The translations under genes and the position numbers were made by a program. 64,000 bases of DNA, taken from the NCBI GenBank assembly GCA_030682475.1, contig JAUXOA010000083.1, forward strand, positions 1 through 64,000. Reading direction: 5' to 3'. The DNA is from Rhodoferax sp. (GTDB lineage Bacteria > Pseudomonadota > Gammaproteobacteria > Burkholderiales > Burkholderiaceae_C). This document shows, one piece after another, positions 27,116-35,792 of the stretch (the stretch's first letter is position 1; each line of letters begins with the position of its first letter). The notes under the pieces were generated by a model. The model searched no databases. It saw nothing but the letters and a program-made list of their open reading frames with translations, and was not told where the DNA came from.

Positions 27116-30100
27116 ATGGCTGATCTGCTCATCGAGTTCCCCGAATCCTTGCCCGTGTCGGGTCAACGCGACGAGATCATGGCGGCCATGGCCGCGCACC
27201 AGGTCATCATCGTGTGCGGGGAAACCGGCTCCGGCAAAACCACCCAGTTGCCCAAGATCGCGCTGGCGATGGGGCGTGGCAAGCTGAACTACCCGCCTGG
27301 CAGGGGAAAATTGATCGGCCACACACAGCCGCGTCGTATTGCCGCCAGCAGCGTGGCCAAGCGCATTGCCGAAGAGTTGAAAACCACTTTGGGCGATGTG
27401 GTGGGTTTCAAGGTGCGGTTTCAGGACCGTCTCAGCCGCGATTCATCGGTCAAGCTGATGACCGACGGTATTTTGCTGGCCGAGACGCAGACTGACCCGC
27501 TGCTCAAAGCCTACGACACCCTCATCATTGACGAGGCGCATGAACGCAGCCTGAACATTGATTTTTTGCTGGGCTACCTGCGCCAGATTCTGCCGCATCG
27601 ACCCGATCTGAAAATCATTGTGACCTCGGCCACCATCGACGCGCAGCGGTTCGCCGACCACTTTGCCAGCAAAAATGGGCCGGCGCCGGTCATCATGGTC
27701 TCAGGGCGTATGTTTCCGGTGGAACAGCGCTGGCGGCCATTTGAAGAGTCGCGCGAGTACGACCTCAACAGCGCCATTGCCGATGGTGTCGATGAACTGT
27801 GGCGCGACGTGCACAACAGTGGTGACATCCTGGTGTTTTTGCCGGGTGAGCGCGAAATCCGCGAGGCGGCTGACCATTTGCGCAAGCACCTGAGCCACCA
27901 GCCCCTGTTTCGCAACGCCGAAGTGCTGCCGCTGTTTGCCCGCTTGAGTCAGGCCGAGCAAGACCGCATTTTTGACGGCCACAGCGGGCGGCGAATTGTG
28001 CTCGCCACCAACGTGGCCGAGACCTCGCTCACGGTGCCTGGTATCCGTTACGTCATAGACGCCGGCACGGCGCGCATGAAACGTTACAGTTTCAGGAGCA
28101 AGGTGGAGCAGTTGCTGGTGGAACCGATCAGCCAGTCGTCGGCCAACCAGCGCGCCGGGCGCTGCGGCCGGGTCGCCAATGGCATCTGCATCCGGCTCTA
28201 CGAGCAGAAAGATTTTGACGGTCGCCCCCGCTTTACCGAACCCGAAATTCTGCGCAGCTCGCTGGCCGGGGTGATTTTGCGCATGAAGTCGCTGCACCTG
28301 GGCGTGGTGGAAGATTTCCCGTTCATTGAGCGCCCCTCGGGCCGGGCCATAGCCGACGGCTACCAACTGCTGGCCGAGCTCGGTGCCGTGGACGACGCCA
28401 ACGAGCTGACACCCATGGGCCAGGAGCTGGCCAAACTGCCGCTGGACCCGCGCGTCGGGCGCATGATTCTGGAGGCGCGAGAACGCGGCGCATTGGATGA
28501 AGTGCTGGTGATTGCGTCGGCGCTGAGCGTGCAGGACGTGCGCGACCGGCCGATGGAGGCGCAGCAGCAAGCCGACCAGGCGCACGCCAAGTTTGACGAC
28601 GAGAAGAGTGAGTTCAGTGGTTACCTGAGGTTGTGGAAGTGGCTGGGCGAATCGCGCGGGGGTGGTCATCACCTACCCGTTCGGGCTGAGCCTGTCGAAG
28701 CCAATGCGCGCAAAAACCCTTCGACCAGCTCAGGGCGAACGGAAGTGTCACAGGCACCCACCCCCAAGCTCTCCAACCGCCAATACGAACAACTGCTGCG
28801 TCAAAACTTCGTCAATATCCGCCGCGTGCGCGAGTGGCGCGACATTCATTCGCAGTTGCATACCGTGGTGGCCGAGCACAAATGGCGGCTCAACACGCTG
28901 CCCGCCAATTACGAGCAATTGCACCTGTCCATGCTGTCCGGTCTGCTCGGCAACATTGGCTGCAAGCTGGACCCTTCGACCCTTCGTCAAGCTCAGGACA
29001 GGCCAGGCTCAGGACAGGGGGAACGTAGCGGCGAGTACCTGGGCGCGCGCGGCATCAAGTTTTACGCCCACCCCGGCGCGCATCTCGTCAAGAAACCGGG
29101 GCGCTGGATTGTGGCGGCCGAGCTGGTGGAGACCACGCGCCTGTTTGGCCGCGGCATTGCCGCCATCGAGCCGCAATGGCTGGAGCAGGTGGCCGGCCAT
29201 CTGCTGAAGAAACAACTGCTCGACCCGCACTGGGAAAAGAAGGCCGCCGAGGTCACTGCGCTGGAGCGCGCCACGCTCTATGGCATTGTTATCTACAGTG
29301 GCCGACGGGTGAACTATGGCCGGATCGACCTGGCCGGTGCGCGCGAAATCTTCATTCGCGAAGCCCTGGTGGCCGGGCAGTGGGAGACTCAACTGCCGTT
29401 TCTGGATGCCAACCAAAAGCTCGTCCAACAGGTGGAAGAGCTGGAGCACAAGGCGCGTCGGCAAGACGTGCTGGTGGATGACGAACTGATCTACGCGTTT
29501 TACGACCAGCAACTGCCAGCCGATGTTTGCAGTGGCTACAGTTTTGAGAACTGGTACCGCGAGGAAATCAAAAAGCAAGCCCATCTTTTGCTGCTGACCC
29601 GCGAGGAACTGATGCGCCACGAGGCCGCCGGCATCACCACCCAGTCCTTCCCCAAAACCATCCGCCTGGGGGGCGTGGACTGCGCGGCCACCTACCTGCA
29701 CGAACCCGGCGATGCCAAGGACGGCCTGACAGTGACCGTGCCGCTGTTTGTGCTGAACCAGGTGAATGAGGAACGCTGCGAATGGCTTGTGCCCGGCATG
29801 CTGAAAGACAAAATTCAGGCCCTGATCAAAACCCTGCACCAGCGCCCGCGCTCGCGTCTGGTGCCGCTGCCTGATACCGCCGCCAAAATGGCCGAAGTGC
29901 TGAATGCCCCCGAGACCTTCGGCCACGGCTCCCTGGTTGACGCCGTGTTGAAACTGGTGCGCCAGGCGACTTCGCTGGACATTGTTCGCGCCGACATCAA
30001 GGCCGACATGCTCAGCCCCCATTTCTTCATGAACTTCCGGGTGGTGGACGAACATGGCCGCCAGCTCGGCAGCGGACGCAATCTGGGTGCGCTGAAGGCC

Positions 30101-31138
30101 GAACTCGGCGCGCAGGCACGTGGCGCGTTTCAGGCGCTGGCGGGTCTCAAAATGGCGCGGAATGCGGCAGCACTGCCTGTTTTTAAGGAAGATCAACCGG
30201 CAGCCTCTGGGAACAGTGCGCAGGCTGCCATTAAAAAAGGAGCGTCACCAGCCGCCCCAGCCGGGCAGCGCTACACCGCCTGGACCTTTGGCGAGTTGCC
30301 CGAGCTGCTCGAAATCCAGAAAGGGGGCCAGACCCTGATTGGTTATCCGGCGCTGATCGATGCCGGTGACGCCGTCACGATCGAGGTGTTTGACGAGCCC
30401 GCTGTTGCCGCCGCCAAACACCGCGCTGGCTTGCGCCGCCTGTTCTCCCTGCAGATCAAGGATGCACTGAAGTACCTGGAAAAGAACATTCCCGATTTGC
30501 AAAAAATGGCCGTCACTTTCATGCAGGTGGGCAAGGCCGCCGATGGAGCGGGCGGCGGCTCTATTGAAGAGCTGCGCGAGCAGATCATTGCGGTGGCGCT
30601 GGACCGGGCCTTTCTGCTGGAGCCGCTGCCGACCCATGAACTCGACTTCAAACGCCGGGTGGAGGAGGGCCGAGGGCGACTCACCCTGATCGCCAATGAA
30701 GTAGCGCGCCTGGCCGCCACCATCCTGACGGAGTACTCAGTAGCCGCCCGCAAGATCAAAGACACCAAGAACGCCCCGGAGGCCACCACGGACACCGCCC
30801 AGCAACTGGCGCGCCTCATGCCCAAACGCTTTTTGACCACCTCACCCTGGGGTCCGTTGCAGCACTTCGCCCGCTACCAGAAAGCCATCACCGCGCGCCT
30901 GGAAAAATACCGCGCCGACCCGGCGCGCGACGCCGCTAGAGCGGCCGAGCTGCGCCCGCTGGAACAGCACTACTGGCGCCTGGTGGCCGAGCGCAAAGGG
31001 GGAGTCGATGAGCGCATGCAGGAGTTCCGCTGGCTGCTCGAAGAACTGCGCGTGAGCTTCTTTGCACAGGAGCTGCGCACGCCGCAGCCGGTGAGTGTGA
31101 AGCGGCTGGAGAAAGCATGGGCGCAGTTGGGGGGTTAA
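27116..31138 (+). CDS. hrpA: ATP-dependent RNA helicase HrpA (DEAH box)
   Basis: Very large DEAH-box helicase of 1340 residues, associated with mRNA processing and rescue of stalled ribosomes. Motif I is GETGSGKTTQLPK, motif II DEAHERSLN, motif III TSATID, motif VI QRAGRCGR; HA2, OB-fold and the long DUF3418 C-terminal region follow. ATG at 27116 starts the conserved MADLLIEFPESLPV; an upstream in-frame GTG at 27071 was not used. Three segments look inserted: RAEPVEANARKNPSTSSGRT (about 520-542), STLRQAQDRPGSGQGE (about 621-636), both REP-like DNA, and a lysine/alanine-rich stretch near 1028-1043 from an AT-rich repeat. All keep the frame and lie between conserved blocks. Confidence 0.93.
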   Translation: MADLLIEFPESLPVSGQRDEIMAAMAAHQVIIVCGETGSGKTTQLPKIALAMGRGKLNYPPGRGKLIGHTQPRRIAASSVAKRIAEELKTTLGDVVGFKVRFQDRLSRDSSVKLMTDGILLAETQTDPLLKAYDTLIIDEAHERSLNIDFLLGYLRQILPHRPDLKIIVTSATIDAQRFADHFASKNGPAPVIMVSGRMFPVEQRWRPFEESREYDLNSAIADGVDELWRDVHNSGDILVFLPGEREIREAADHLRKHLSHQPLFRNAEVLPLFARLSQAEQDRIFDGHSGRRIVLATNVAETSLTVPGIRYVIDAGTARMKRYSFRSKVEQLLVEPISQSSANQRAGRCGRVANGICIRLYEQKDFDGRPRFTEPEILRSSLAGVILRMKSLHLGVVEDFPFIERPSGRAIADGYQLLAELGAVDDANELTPMGQELAKLPLDPRVGRMILEARERGALDEVLVIASALSVQDVRDRPMEAQQQADQAHAKFDDEKSEFSGYLRLWKWLGESRGGGHHLPVRAEPVEANARKNPSTSSGRTEVSQAPTPKLSNRQYEQLLRQNFVNIRRVREWRDIHSQLHTVVAEHKWRLNTLPANYEQLHLSMLSGLLGNIGCKLDPSTLRQAQDRPGSGQGERSGEYLGARGIKFYAHPGAHLVKKPGRWIVAAELVETTRLFGRGIAAIEPQWLEQVAGHLLKKQLLDPHWEKKAAEVTALERATLYGIVIYSGRRVNYGRIDLAGAREIFIREALVAGQWETQLPFLDANQKLVQQVEELEHKARRQDVLVDDELIYAFYDQQLPADVCSGYSFENWYREEIKKQAHLLLLTREELMRHEAAGITTQSFPKTIRLGGVDCAATYLHEPGDAKDGLTVTVPLFVLNQVNEERCEWLVPGMLKDKIQALIKTLHQRPRSRLVPLPDTAAKMAEVLNAPETFGHGSLVDAVLKLVRQATSLDIVRADIKADMLSPHFFMNFRVVDEHGRQLGSGRNLGALKAELGAQARGAFQALAGLKMARNAAALPVFKEDQPAASGNSAQAAIKKGASPAAPAGQRYTAWTFGELPELLEIQKGGQTLIGYPALIDAGDAVTIEVFDEPAVAAAKHRAGLRRLFSLQIKDALKYLEKNIPDLQKMAVTFMQVGKAADGAGGGSIEELREQIIAVALDRAFLLEPLPTHELDFKRRVEEGRGRLTLIANEVARLAATILTEYSVAARKIKDTKNAPEATTDTAQQLARLMPKRFLTTSPWGPLQHFARYQKAITARLEKYRADPARDAARAAELRPLEQHYWRLVAERKGGVDERMQEFRWLLEELRVSFFAQELRTPQPVSVKRLEKAWAQLGG
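28676..28743. repeat. Inverted REP-like pair inside hrpA
   Basis: CCGTTCGGGCTGAGCCTGTC GAAG (28678 onward) faces CTTCGACCAGCTCAGGGCGA ACGG (28719 onward), an inverted pair of one repeat unit about 20 bases apart. It lies in frame in hrpA in the region before the RVREWRDIH block. This resembles bacterial interspersed mosaic elements built from REP units. Confidence 0.8.
28971..29024. repeat. REP-like repeats inside hrpA, second site
   Basis: Degenerate units reading CTTCGTCAAGCTCAGGACAG and CCAGGCTCAGGACAGG interrupt the conserved stretch between IGCK and GEYLGARGIKF of HrpA. They encode DPSTLRQAQDRPGSGQG. The reading frame is preserved. Confidence 0.75.
30198..30244. repeat. Possible AT-rich repeat inside hrpA
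   Basis: GTGCGCAGGCTGCCATTAAA AAAGGAGCG resembles the CGCAGGCAGCTATTAAAAAT ATAGC element found in waaC. It falls in a poorly conserved linker of HrpA, in frame. The match is partial, so the family assignment is tentative. Confidence 0.45.
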
Positions 31139-31162
31139 ACGGGGCAGGGGCCAAACCCTCTT

Positions 31163-32173
31163 TTACCAACTGTTGACAGGGGTTGCGGAAAATATTTCGG
31201 CTGTGATCTCGTAGGAGCGCAGCCGCGCTGCGTGCTCATAAATCTGGGAGGTGATCATCAACTCATCGGCCCCGGTGCGCTCGATGAACGCGTTCAGACT
31301 GGCGCGCACGGTGCCGGGTGCGCCGATGGCCGCGCATGAGAGCACGCTGTCGAGCAAGGCGCGCTCCGCAGGGCCCACACGATTCGGGTAGTCGGCAACC
31401 GGCGGCGGCAGGCGGGCCGGGCGCCCGCTGCGCAGGTTCACAAAGGCCTGCTGCATTGAGGTCGCCCGCCAAGCTGCTTCTTCGTCGCTAGCGGCGGCGA
31501 ACACATTAAAACCAAGCATGACGTAAGGCTTTGCCAACTGCGCCGAGGGACGGAAACTGGCCCGGTAAAGAGCAATGGCCTGCATCATCTGCTGGGGCGC
31601 AAAGTGGGACGCAAAGGCATACGGCAGACCCAGTGCGGCGGCCAATTGCGCGCCAAACAGACTGGAGCCCAGAATCCAGACCGGCACATTCAAGCCCTGG
31701 CCCGGCACCGCGCGCACCGGGTTTTGGGGCGCCGTGGAAAAATAATCCATCAGTTCGACGACATCGCGCGGGAACTCATCGGCATCCGAGGCCAGGTTGC
31801 GGCGCAGGGCGCGCGCAGTTATCTGGTCCGAGCCAGGCGCGCGGCCCAGCCCGAGGTCGATGCGGCCCGGGTAAAGCGACTCCAGCGTACCAAACTGCTC
31901 GGCAATGACCAACGGCGAATGATTGGGCAGCATGATGCCACCCGCGCCCACCCGAATGCGGGTGGTGCCGCCCGCCACATGCCCGATCAAAACCGAGGTC
32001 GCGGCACTGGCGATGCCGGGCATGCCGTGATGCTCCGCCAGCCAGTAGCGTTGGTAACCCCAGCGTTCAGCGTGCTGGGCCAGGTCAAGGGTGTTGCGAA
32101 AGGACTGCGCAGCGTCGCCGCCTTGCACGATGGGGGAGAGGTCGAGAACAGAAAAAGGGATCATTTTCGGCAT
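31163..32173 (-). CDS. LLM-class flavin-dependent oxidoreductase (YhbW-like)
   Basis: Bacterial-luciferase-fold protein of 336 residues that would use reduced flavin supplied by a separate reductase. Typical elements are [20 protein letters not shown] at the start, [48 protein letters not shown] and the C-terminal [20 protein letters not shown]. It belongs to the YhbW/MsnO8-like subgroup, whose substrates are mostly unknown. Start at 32173 or three codons in (MIPFSVLD). It is divergent from the FAD monooxygenase gene; the 214-base gap between them carries a 54-base direct repeat. Confidence 0.9.
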   Translation of the reverse strand: MPKMIPFSVLDLSPIVQGGDAAQSFRNTLDLAQHAERWGYQRYWLAEHHGMPGIASAATSVLIGHVAGGTTRIRVGAGGIMLPNHSPLVIAEQFGTLESLYPGRIDLGLGRAPGSDQITARALRRNLASDADEFPRDVVELMDYFSTAPQNPVRAVPGQGLNVPVWILGSSLFGAQLAAALGLPYAFASHFAPQQMMQAIALYRASFRPSAQLAKPYVMLGFNVFAAASDEEAAWRATSMQQAFVNLRSGRPARLPPPVADYPNRVGPAERALLDSVLSCAAIGAPGTVRASLNAFIERTGADELMITSQIYEHAARLRSYEITAEIFSATPVNSW

Positions 32174-32185
32174 ATGGGGTCATGC

Positions 32186-32239
32186 AAAACGGAGTTTCAG
32201 TGGAGACTAACATGTACTCAAGTTAAGTCGTAACTAAAA
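32186..32239 (+). repeat. 54-base direct repeat, copy 1
   Basis: Matches 32374-32427 at 51 of 54 bases, with a 188-base period. It contains the same CGGAG-5 bases-GTG start signal as copy 2, but here the frame closes after eight codons (METNMYSS then TAA, 32200-32226), because two bases differ (TAAG versus TCGG). Confidence 0.9.
32200..32226 (+). other. Eight-codon minigene in the leader of the FAD monooxygenase
   Basis: GTG preceded by GGAG at 5-base spacing opens METNMYSS and stops at TAA. It is a copy of the first codons of the downstream monooxygenase frame (METNLYSS). Whether it is translated is unknown; it could act as a leader peptide or be a duplication scar. Confidence 0.4.
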
Positions 32240-32373
32240 GAACGACAAGCATGCACCCTGTCAAAACCTATGTTCATCGGCAGGCTTAAAACAAATGCAC
32301 AATCGTCAGGTCTTTCTGTCAAGACCGCCACAAACCAGCGGGTACCAACCATGAGTCTTCAATCAAGCGCTGG

Positions 32374-32427
32374 AAAACGGAGTTTCAGTGGAGACTAACT
32401 TGTACTCAAGTTCGGTCGTAACTAAAA
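32374..32427 (+). repeat. 54-base direct repeat, copy 2
   Basis: Second copy of 32186-32239. It carries the ribosome site and first codons of the FAD monooxygenase and ends at the A of the internal ATG at 32427. Confidence 0.9.
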
Positions 32428-33659
32428 TGCGTGTTCATCACCGCACTTTAATCGTTGGCGGCGGCATTGGCGGATTGGCGGCGGCGCTGGCCTGTTCGCG
32501 CGCCGGGACCCAGGTTGAGTTGTTCGAACGTTCTGCCGAATTCACCGAGGTGGGGGCGGGCATTCAGCTCGGCCCCAATGGGGTGAAGGTGCTCCATGAC
32601 TGGGGTTTGAAAGACGCACTGGCCGGCGTGGCCGCGTTTCCCGACCGATTGCAGGTGCGCAGCGCCATGTCGGGTACCGAGTTGGGTGTCTTGCGTCTGG
32701 GTGCTGTGGCCCTGGCGCGTTACGGCGCACCCTATGCGACGATTCACCGGGTCGATCTGCATGCCATGCTGCTGGCGGCATTGAAGCAGCAAACTGACGT
32801 GCGGCTGAACCTGGACCGCGCGGTGACCCGGTTTGTGCAGCACGAAGAAGGTGTGACGCTGTACACGAGCGACGGTCGCGCGGCGCAGGGTGATTTGCTG
32901 GTTGGTGCGGACGGCCTGTGGAGCCGGGTGCGACAGCAGTTGCTGAGCGATGGCGCACCCCACGCCACCGGGCATCTGGCGTATCGGGCCCTGGTGCCGC
33001 AGCACAGTTTGCCGGAGCGCTTGCGCTCCGGGCAGGTGACTGCCTGGCTCGGGCCCCGGCTGCATGTGGTGCAGTACCCCGTGCGGGGTGGTGAGTGGCT
33101 CAATGTGGTGGCGATCGTGCACGGCCGGATGGATGGCGATGTGGAGAATTGGGACCACCGTGCCAACGCAGCCGAGTTGCGACGCAGCATGGCCGCGACC
33201 TGCCCCCTCTTGCAGGACTTGATTCACGCCATTGACCATTGGCGCTTGTGGGCACTGAGCATCCGCCCACCGATGGGCGGCGCACACGAGCAGGCCCAGG
33301 GCCGGGTTGCGCTGCTGGGGGACGCGGCGCACCCGATGCTGCCCTATCTGGCGCAGGGTGCCGGGATGGCGATTGAAGATGCCGGCGAATTGGGGCGGGC
33401 CCTGGCTGCCGGTGGCCTGGCCCAGGCGCTGGAGCCGCCGCGCGATGTCCCTGCCCTGCTGCGCCAGTACGCCCGCAAGCGCTGGCAGCGCAATGCCCGT
33501 GTGCAGGCGCGTGCCATTCGCAACGGGCAGGTATTTCATGCCACGGGGCTACTGCGCTGGGGCCGCGATACCGCGATGAAGCTGCTGGGCGAGCGGCTGC
33601 TGGACCTGCCCTGGCTGTACCGAGGCGGGCGTTCATCATCATTCAGAGCAACACCATGA
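32388..33659 (+). CDS. FAD-dependent aromatic-ring monooxygenase (salicylate/3-hydroxybenzoate hydroxylase type)
   Basis: Group A flavoprotein monooxygenase of 423 residues. The FAD dinucleotide fold is LIVGGGIGGLAAALACSRAG, the DG motif is LLVGADGLWSRVR and the second FAD motif is LLGDAAHPMLPYLAQGAGMA, followed by EDAGELGRAL. The class hydroxylates phenolic or N-heteroaromatic substrates with NAD(P)H. GTG at 32388 has GGAG at 5 bases; this adds METNLYSSSVVTK to the conventional start MRVHHRTLIVGGG (ATG 32427), which has no ribosome site. Its 3' end and the first codons of the SDR gene are duplicated at 35735, so the two were probably adjacent before a 2-kb insertion. Confidence 0.88.
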   Translation: METNLYSSSVVTKMRVHHRTLIVGGGIGGLAAALACSRAGTQVELFERSAEFTEVGAGIQLGPNGVKVLHDWGLKDALAGVAAFPDRLQVRSAMSGTELGVLRLGAVALARYGAPYATIHRVDLHAMLLAALKQQTDVRLNLDRAVTRFVQHEEGVTLYTSDGRAAQGDLLVGADGLWSRVRQQLLSDGAPHATGHLAYRALVPQHSLPERLRSGQVTAWLGPRLHVVQYPVRGGEWLNVVAIVHGRMDGDVENWDHRANAAELRRSMAATCPLLQDLIHAIDHWRLWALSIRPPMGGAHEQAQGRVALLGDAAHPMLPYLAQGAGMAIEDAGELGRALAAGGLAQALEPPRDVPALLRQYARKRWQRNARVQARAIRNGQVFHATGLLRWGRDTAMKLLGERLLDLPWLYRGGRSSSFRATP

Positions 33660-33692
33660 ATTTCAGCGGCAAGGGCAAAGCGGCAGTGGTTT
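33625..33692 (+). repeat. Direct repeat at left edge of the higBA/dsb insert
   Basis: From GCGGGCGTTCATCATC to GGCAGTGGTT this matches 35735-35792, apart from a 10-base gap and a few substitutions. It spans the 3' end of the monooxygenase gene and a dead copy of the first 12 codons of the SDR gene ([12 protein letters not shown]), which then runs into a stop. Confidence 0.85.
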
Positions 33693-33772
33693 ACTGAATG
33701 CCTGCAAAGCGTCGCGGCGTGCGGGTGGTACCGATGATTTTTCGGTGATTTTGCGGGTGCTGTAAAAGTTGC

Positions 33773-34087
33773 TTAAGCCACCGCAATCTCTACCTTGCGT
33801 CCGGCACGCGCAGCCAGTGTAATGAGCATATCCAGGCTGAACTTGTCCCATTTTCCGCGCAGCAAATCACTCACCCGCGACTGGGCAATGCCGAATCTCT
33901 CCGCCGCTTGCGCTTGCGTCCATCCTTCTGCCTGCACCAACACGCGCAACCGCGCCATCAAGTCAGCGCGCAGCCCCATCACTGCCGCCTCGCCCGGACC
34001 AAAGCCCAGGTCGGTAAACACATTGCCGCTCGATGGCGTCACCACGGCGTCCGCATCGGCAGCGGGGGGAGCAACTTTTTGAACCAT
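33773..34087 (-). CDS. XRE-family antitoxin (HigA-like)
   Basis: Small DNA-binding protein of 104 residues. A helix-turn-helix is seen in AEGWTQAQAAERFGIAQSRV then SDLLRGKWDKFSLDMLI, typical of antitoxins paired with RelE/HigB (Gp49-like) toxins. It would neutralise the toxin encoded 2 bases upstream and repress the pair. The toxin-first order is that of higBA. The long N-terminal segment (about 35 residues) before the HTH may form the toxin-contact region (inference). It lies in the 2-kb insert between two direct repeats. Confidence 0.85.
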   Translation of the reverse strand: MVQKVAPPAADADAVVTPSSGNVFTDLGFGPGEAAVMGLRADLMARLRVLVQAEGWTQAQAAERFGIAQSRVSDLLRGKWDKFSLDMLITLAARAGRKVEIAVA

Positions 34088-34089
34088 GA

Positions 34090-34404
34090 TTAACCTCCAA
34101 TCAGTTTGTAACGCTTGGCAGCCAAATCAATGTCCGCCTTCGCCGTTTTGGGTGTGGTCTTGTGAAAGCAATGCAGCACATACACCGCATCTTCATGTTT
34201 CGCCACATAGATCACGCGCCACTGGCCCTGCACCTTGATCCGCACCTCGTAAGCCCCGGCACCGACGGTGGGCATGGGTTTGAAGTCACTGGGCATGGCA
34301 CCCACTTGCACTTGCCACAACTCAAACCCGGCAATCTTCTTGGCCGCTTCGGGAAAGACTGCCAAGTCATCAAGGCTGCTGCCCATGAATTTGAGTGCTT
34401 TCAT
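34090..34404 (-). CDS. HigB/RelE-like (Gp49-type) mRNA-interferase toxin
   Basis: Toxin of 104 residues. EVRIKVQGQWRVIYVAKHED then AVYVLHCFHKTTPKTAKADI is the signature of the Gp49/HigB branch of the RelE superfamily, with basic and aromatic residues for ribosome-dependent mRNA cleavage. It is followed after 2 bases by the XRE antitoxin. The start ATG lies only 7 bases from a consensus -10 box, so the mRNA may be leaderless. Gene pair, order and sizes agree with a type II toxin-antitoxin system. Confidence 0.88.
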   Translation of the reverse strand: MKALKFMGSSLDDLAVFPEAAKKIAGFELWQVQVGAMPSDFKPMPTVGAGAYEVRIKVQGQWRVIYVAKHEDAVYVLHCFHKTTPKTAKADIDLAAKRYKLIGG

Positions 34405-34411
34405 GATCTCG

Positions 34412-34440
34412 ATTATATAGATACTTTAATAAATTATCAA
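34412..34440 (-). promoter_or_regulatory. Consensus promoter of the higBA-like pair
   Basis: On the minus strand TTGATA (34435-34440), 17 bases and TATAAT (34412-34417) make a near-perfect sigma-70 promoter in an AT-rich patch. With 7 bases between the -10 box and the toxin ATG at 34404, transcription should start at or next to the start codon. Confidence 0.75.
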
Positions 34441-34461
34441 TGTATTTTGATATTTTATTTG

Positions 34462-35118
34462 TCACTGCGGATAGGCCAGGTTGACCTCTTCCTGCACCAG
34501 TGCCTTGAGTTGCTCAAAACCAAAGTTTTTCAGCGGTTTGCCATTGACAAAAAAGCCCGGCGTTTTGGTGACATTCAACGATTTGGCGTCGGCCAGGTCC
34601 TCGTCAGCACGGGAGCGGACCTGGGGCGAATTTATGTCGTCCCTGGCTTTGTCAATGTTCAAAGACGTGCCATCCAGATAGCCCCAAATGAGGTCTGCTC
34701 TGACCTGGTGATTGACGGCCCAGATGGCTTGCGTTTTCAGCATGGCTTCGAGAACGGGCCAAAAAACCCCCTGCATCCTGGCTGCCTCAAGAATCGCTAC
34801 GGCGTCTCGCGAGCCTGCATGGAACGGCGCATAGCGGATGACGAGCTGTATCTTGCCGGGCTGGGCATCAACCAGCTTTTTGACCATCGGATAGAAGACC
34901 TTGCAAGTTTCGCAGGCGGGATCGAAAAACTCGACGATCCGCACTTTGGCATCTGGTGGGCCGTAGCTTGGAGAATGCGGCCGATTAAAGACTGAGTTGC
35001 TTTGCCTGGCTAAATCGGACAGCCGGTCAGTCTGGGCCTTGTTGTAGAGGAATATGCCTATGACGAAGGCCAGAACGACGAAGATTCCAGAGGCGATAAG
35101 GATGCGCTGTTTGTTCAT
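34462..35118 (-). CDS. DsbA-family thiol-disulfide oxidoreductase (BdbD-like), membrane-anchored
   Basis: Thioredoxin-fold protein of 218 residues. One N-terminal helix (ILIASGIFVVLAFVIGIFLY) anchors it facing the periplasm. The active site is DPACETCK (C69, C72), and the cis-proline loop is NVTKTPGFFVNG. It would oxidise or isomerise cysteines of exported proteins and be re-oxidised by the DsbB-like partner. ATG at 35118 overlaps the partner's stop codon by 4 bases; the upstream frame to 35433 is the shadow of that gene. The pair resembles BdbCD systems rather than the chromosomal DsbA/DsbB. Confidence 0.88.
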   Translation of the reverse strand: MNKQRILIASGIFVVLAFVIGIFLYNKAQTDRLSDLARQSNSVFNRPHSPSYGPPDAKVRIVEFFDPACETCKVFYPMVKKLVDAQPGKIQLVIRYAPFHAGSRDAVAILEAARMQGVFWPVLEAMLKTQAIWAVNHQVRADLIWGYLDGTSLNIDKARDDINSPQVRSRADEDLADAKSLNVTKTPGFFVNGKPLKNFGFEQLKALVQEEVNLAYPQ

Positions 35119-35552
35119 TTTGGGAAACCTTTTTTTGCTGCGATCAGCAGTAATACGATGAAAGAAAACGCGAGCAGGGACAACAGGGGAATGGTGACAA
35201 ACCCGGCAAGTTCGAGCTGCACTTCGGCACAAGGCGCACCCTTGCCGCAGGGCTGCATGCCTTTGGGGATAAAGCCCGCGTAAAGCAGCCAGTGATACAG
35301 AGCCACAAGCCAGCCGGCGCAGGCGATGGGCAACGCGTACTTCACGCTGTGCTGATCCTGCGTATACAAACCTATGGCAAGAATCAGCACCAGCGGATAC
35401 ATCGCAATACGTTGGTACCAACACAGAACGCAAGGCTCAAAGCCCATGATTTCGCTGAAGAACAGGCTCCCCAGTGTCGAGATCAGGGCGGTCAGCCAGC
35501 ACAGCAGCAGAAGCGTCCATTGGCGCTGGGGGATCGTCGGGTTGTTGTGCAT
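35115..35552 (-). CDS. DsbB-family disulfide bond formation protein (BdbC-like)
   Basis: Four-helix quinone-linked membrane oxidase of about 145 residues. The redox pairs are CVLCWYQR (C41, C44) and CGKGAPC (C102, C108), with helices LLLLCWLTALISTLGSLFF, MYPLVLILAIGLY, ALPIACAGWLVALYHWLLYA and IPLLSLLAFSFIVLLLI. It regenerates the DsbA-like partner encoded immediately downstream with an ATGA overlap. ATG at 35552 was chosen; a TTG at 35621 extends the frame without conserved sequence. The pair sits inside the direct-repeat-bounded insert with the toxin-antitoxin genes. Confidence 0.88.
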   Translation of the reverse strand: MHNNPTIPQRQWTLLLLCWLTALISTLGSLFFSEIMGFEPCVLCWYQRIAMYPLVLILAIGLYTQDQHSVKYALPIACAGWLVALYHWLLYAGFIPKGMQPCGKGAPCAEVQLELAGFVTIPLLSLLAFSFIVLLLIAAKKGFPK

Positions 35553-35734
35553 GGCGGCTTGATGTGTCCTGAGGAACAGGACAATGCGGTGTGTAAAGAG
35601 AAAAATGCCAGCGGGCGTCAAGGTTCCAGCCCATGACTATACGCGGAACAGCATCCGAAGGACAGTTGGAGCAGAGTTCAAGCGCGAAGCCTGCCAATAC
35701 GGCGGGCTGTACAGTGTCGGGAAGATGACCGGTA

Positions 35735-35792
35735 GCGGGCGTTTATCATCAACAACATGAATTTCAGCGGCAAGGGCAAAGTGGCAGTGGTT
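35735..35792 (+). repeat. Direct repeat at right edge of the higBA/dsb insert
   Basis: Counterpart of 33625-33692. It contains a diverged end of the monooxygenase frame (GRLSSTT then TGA) and the real start of the SDR gene. Confidence 0.85.
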
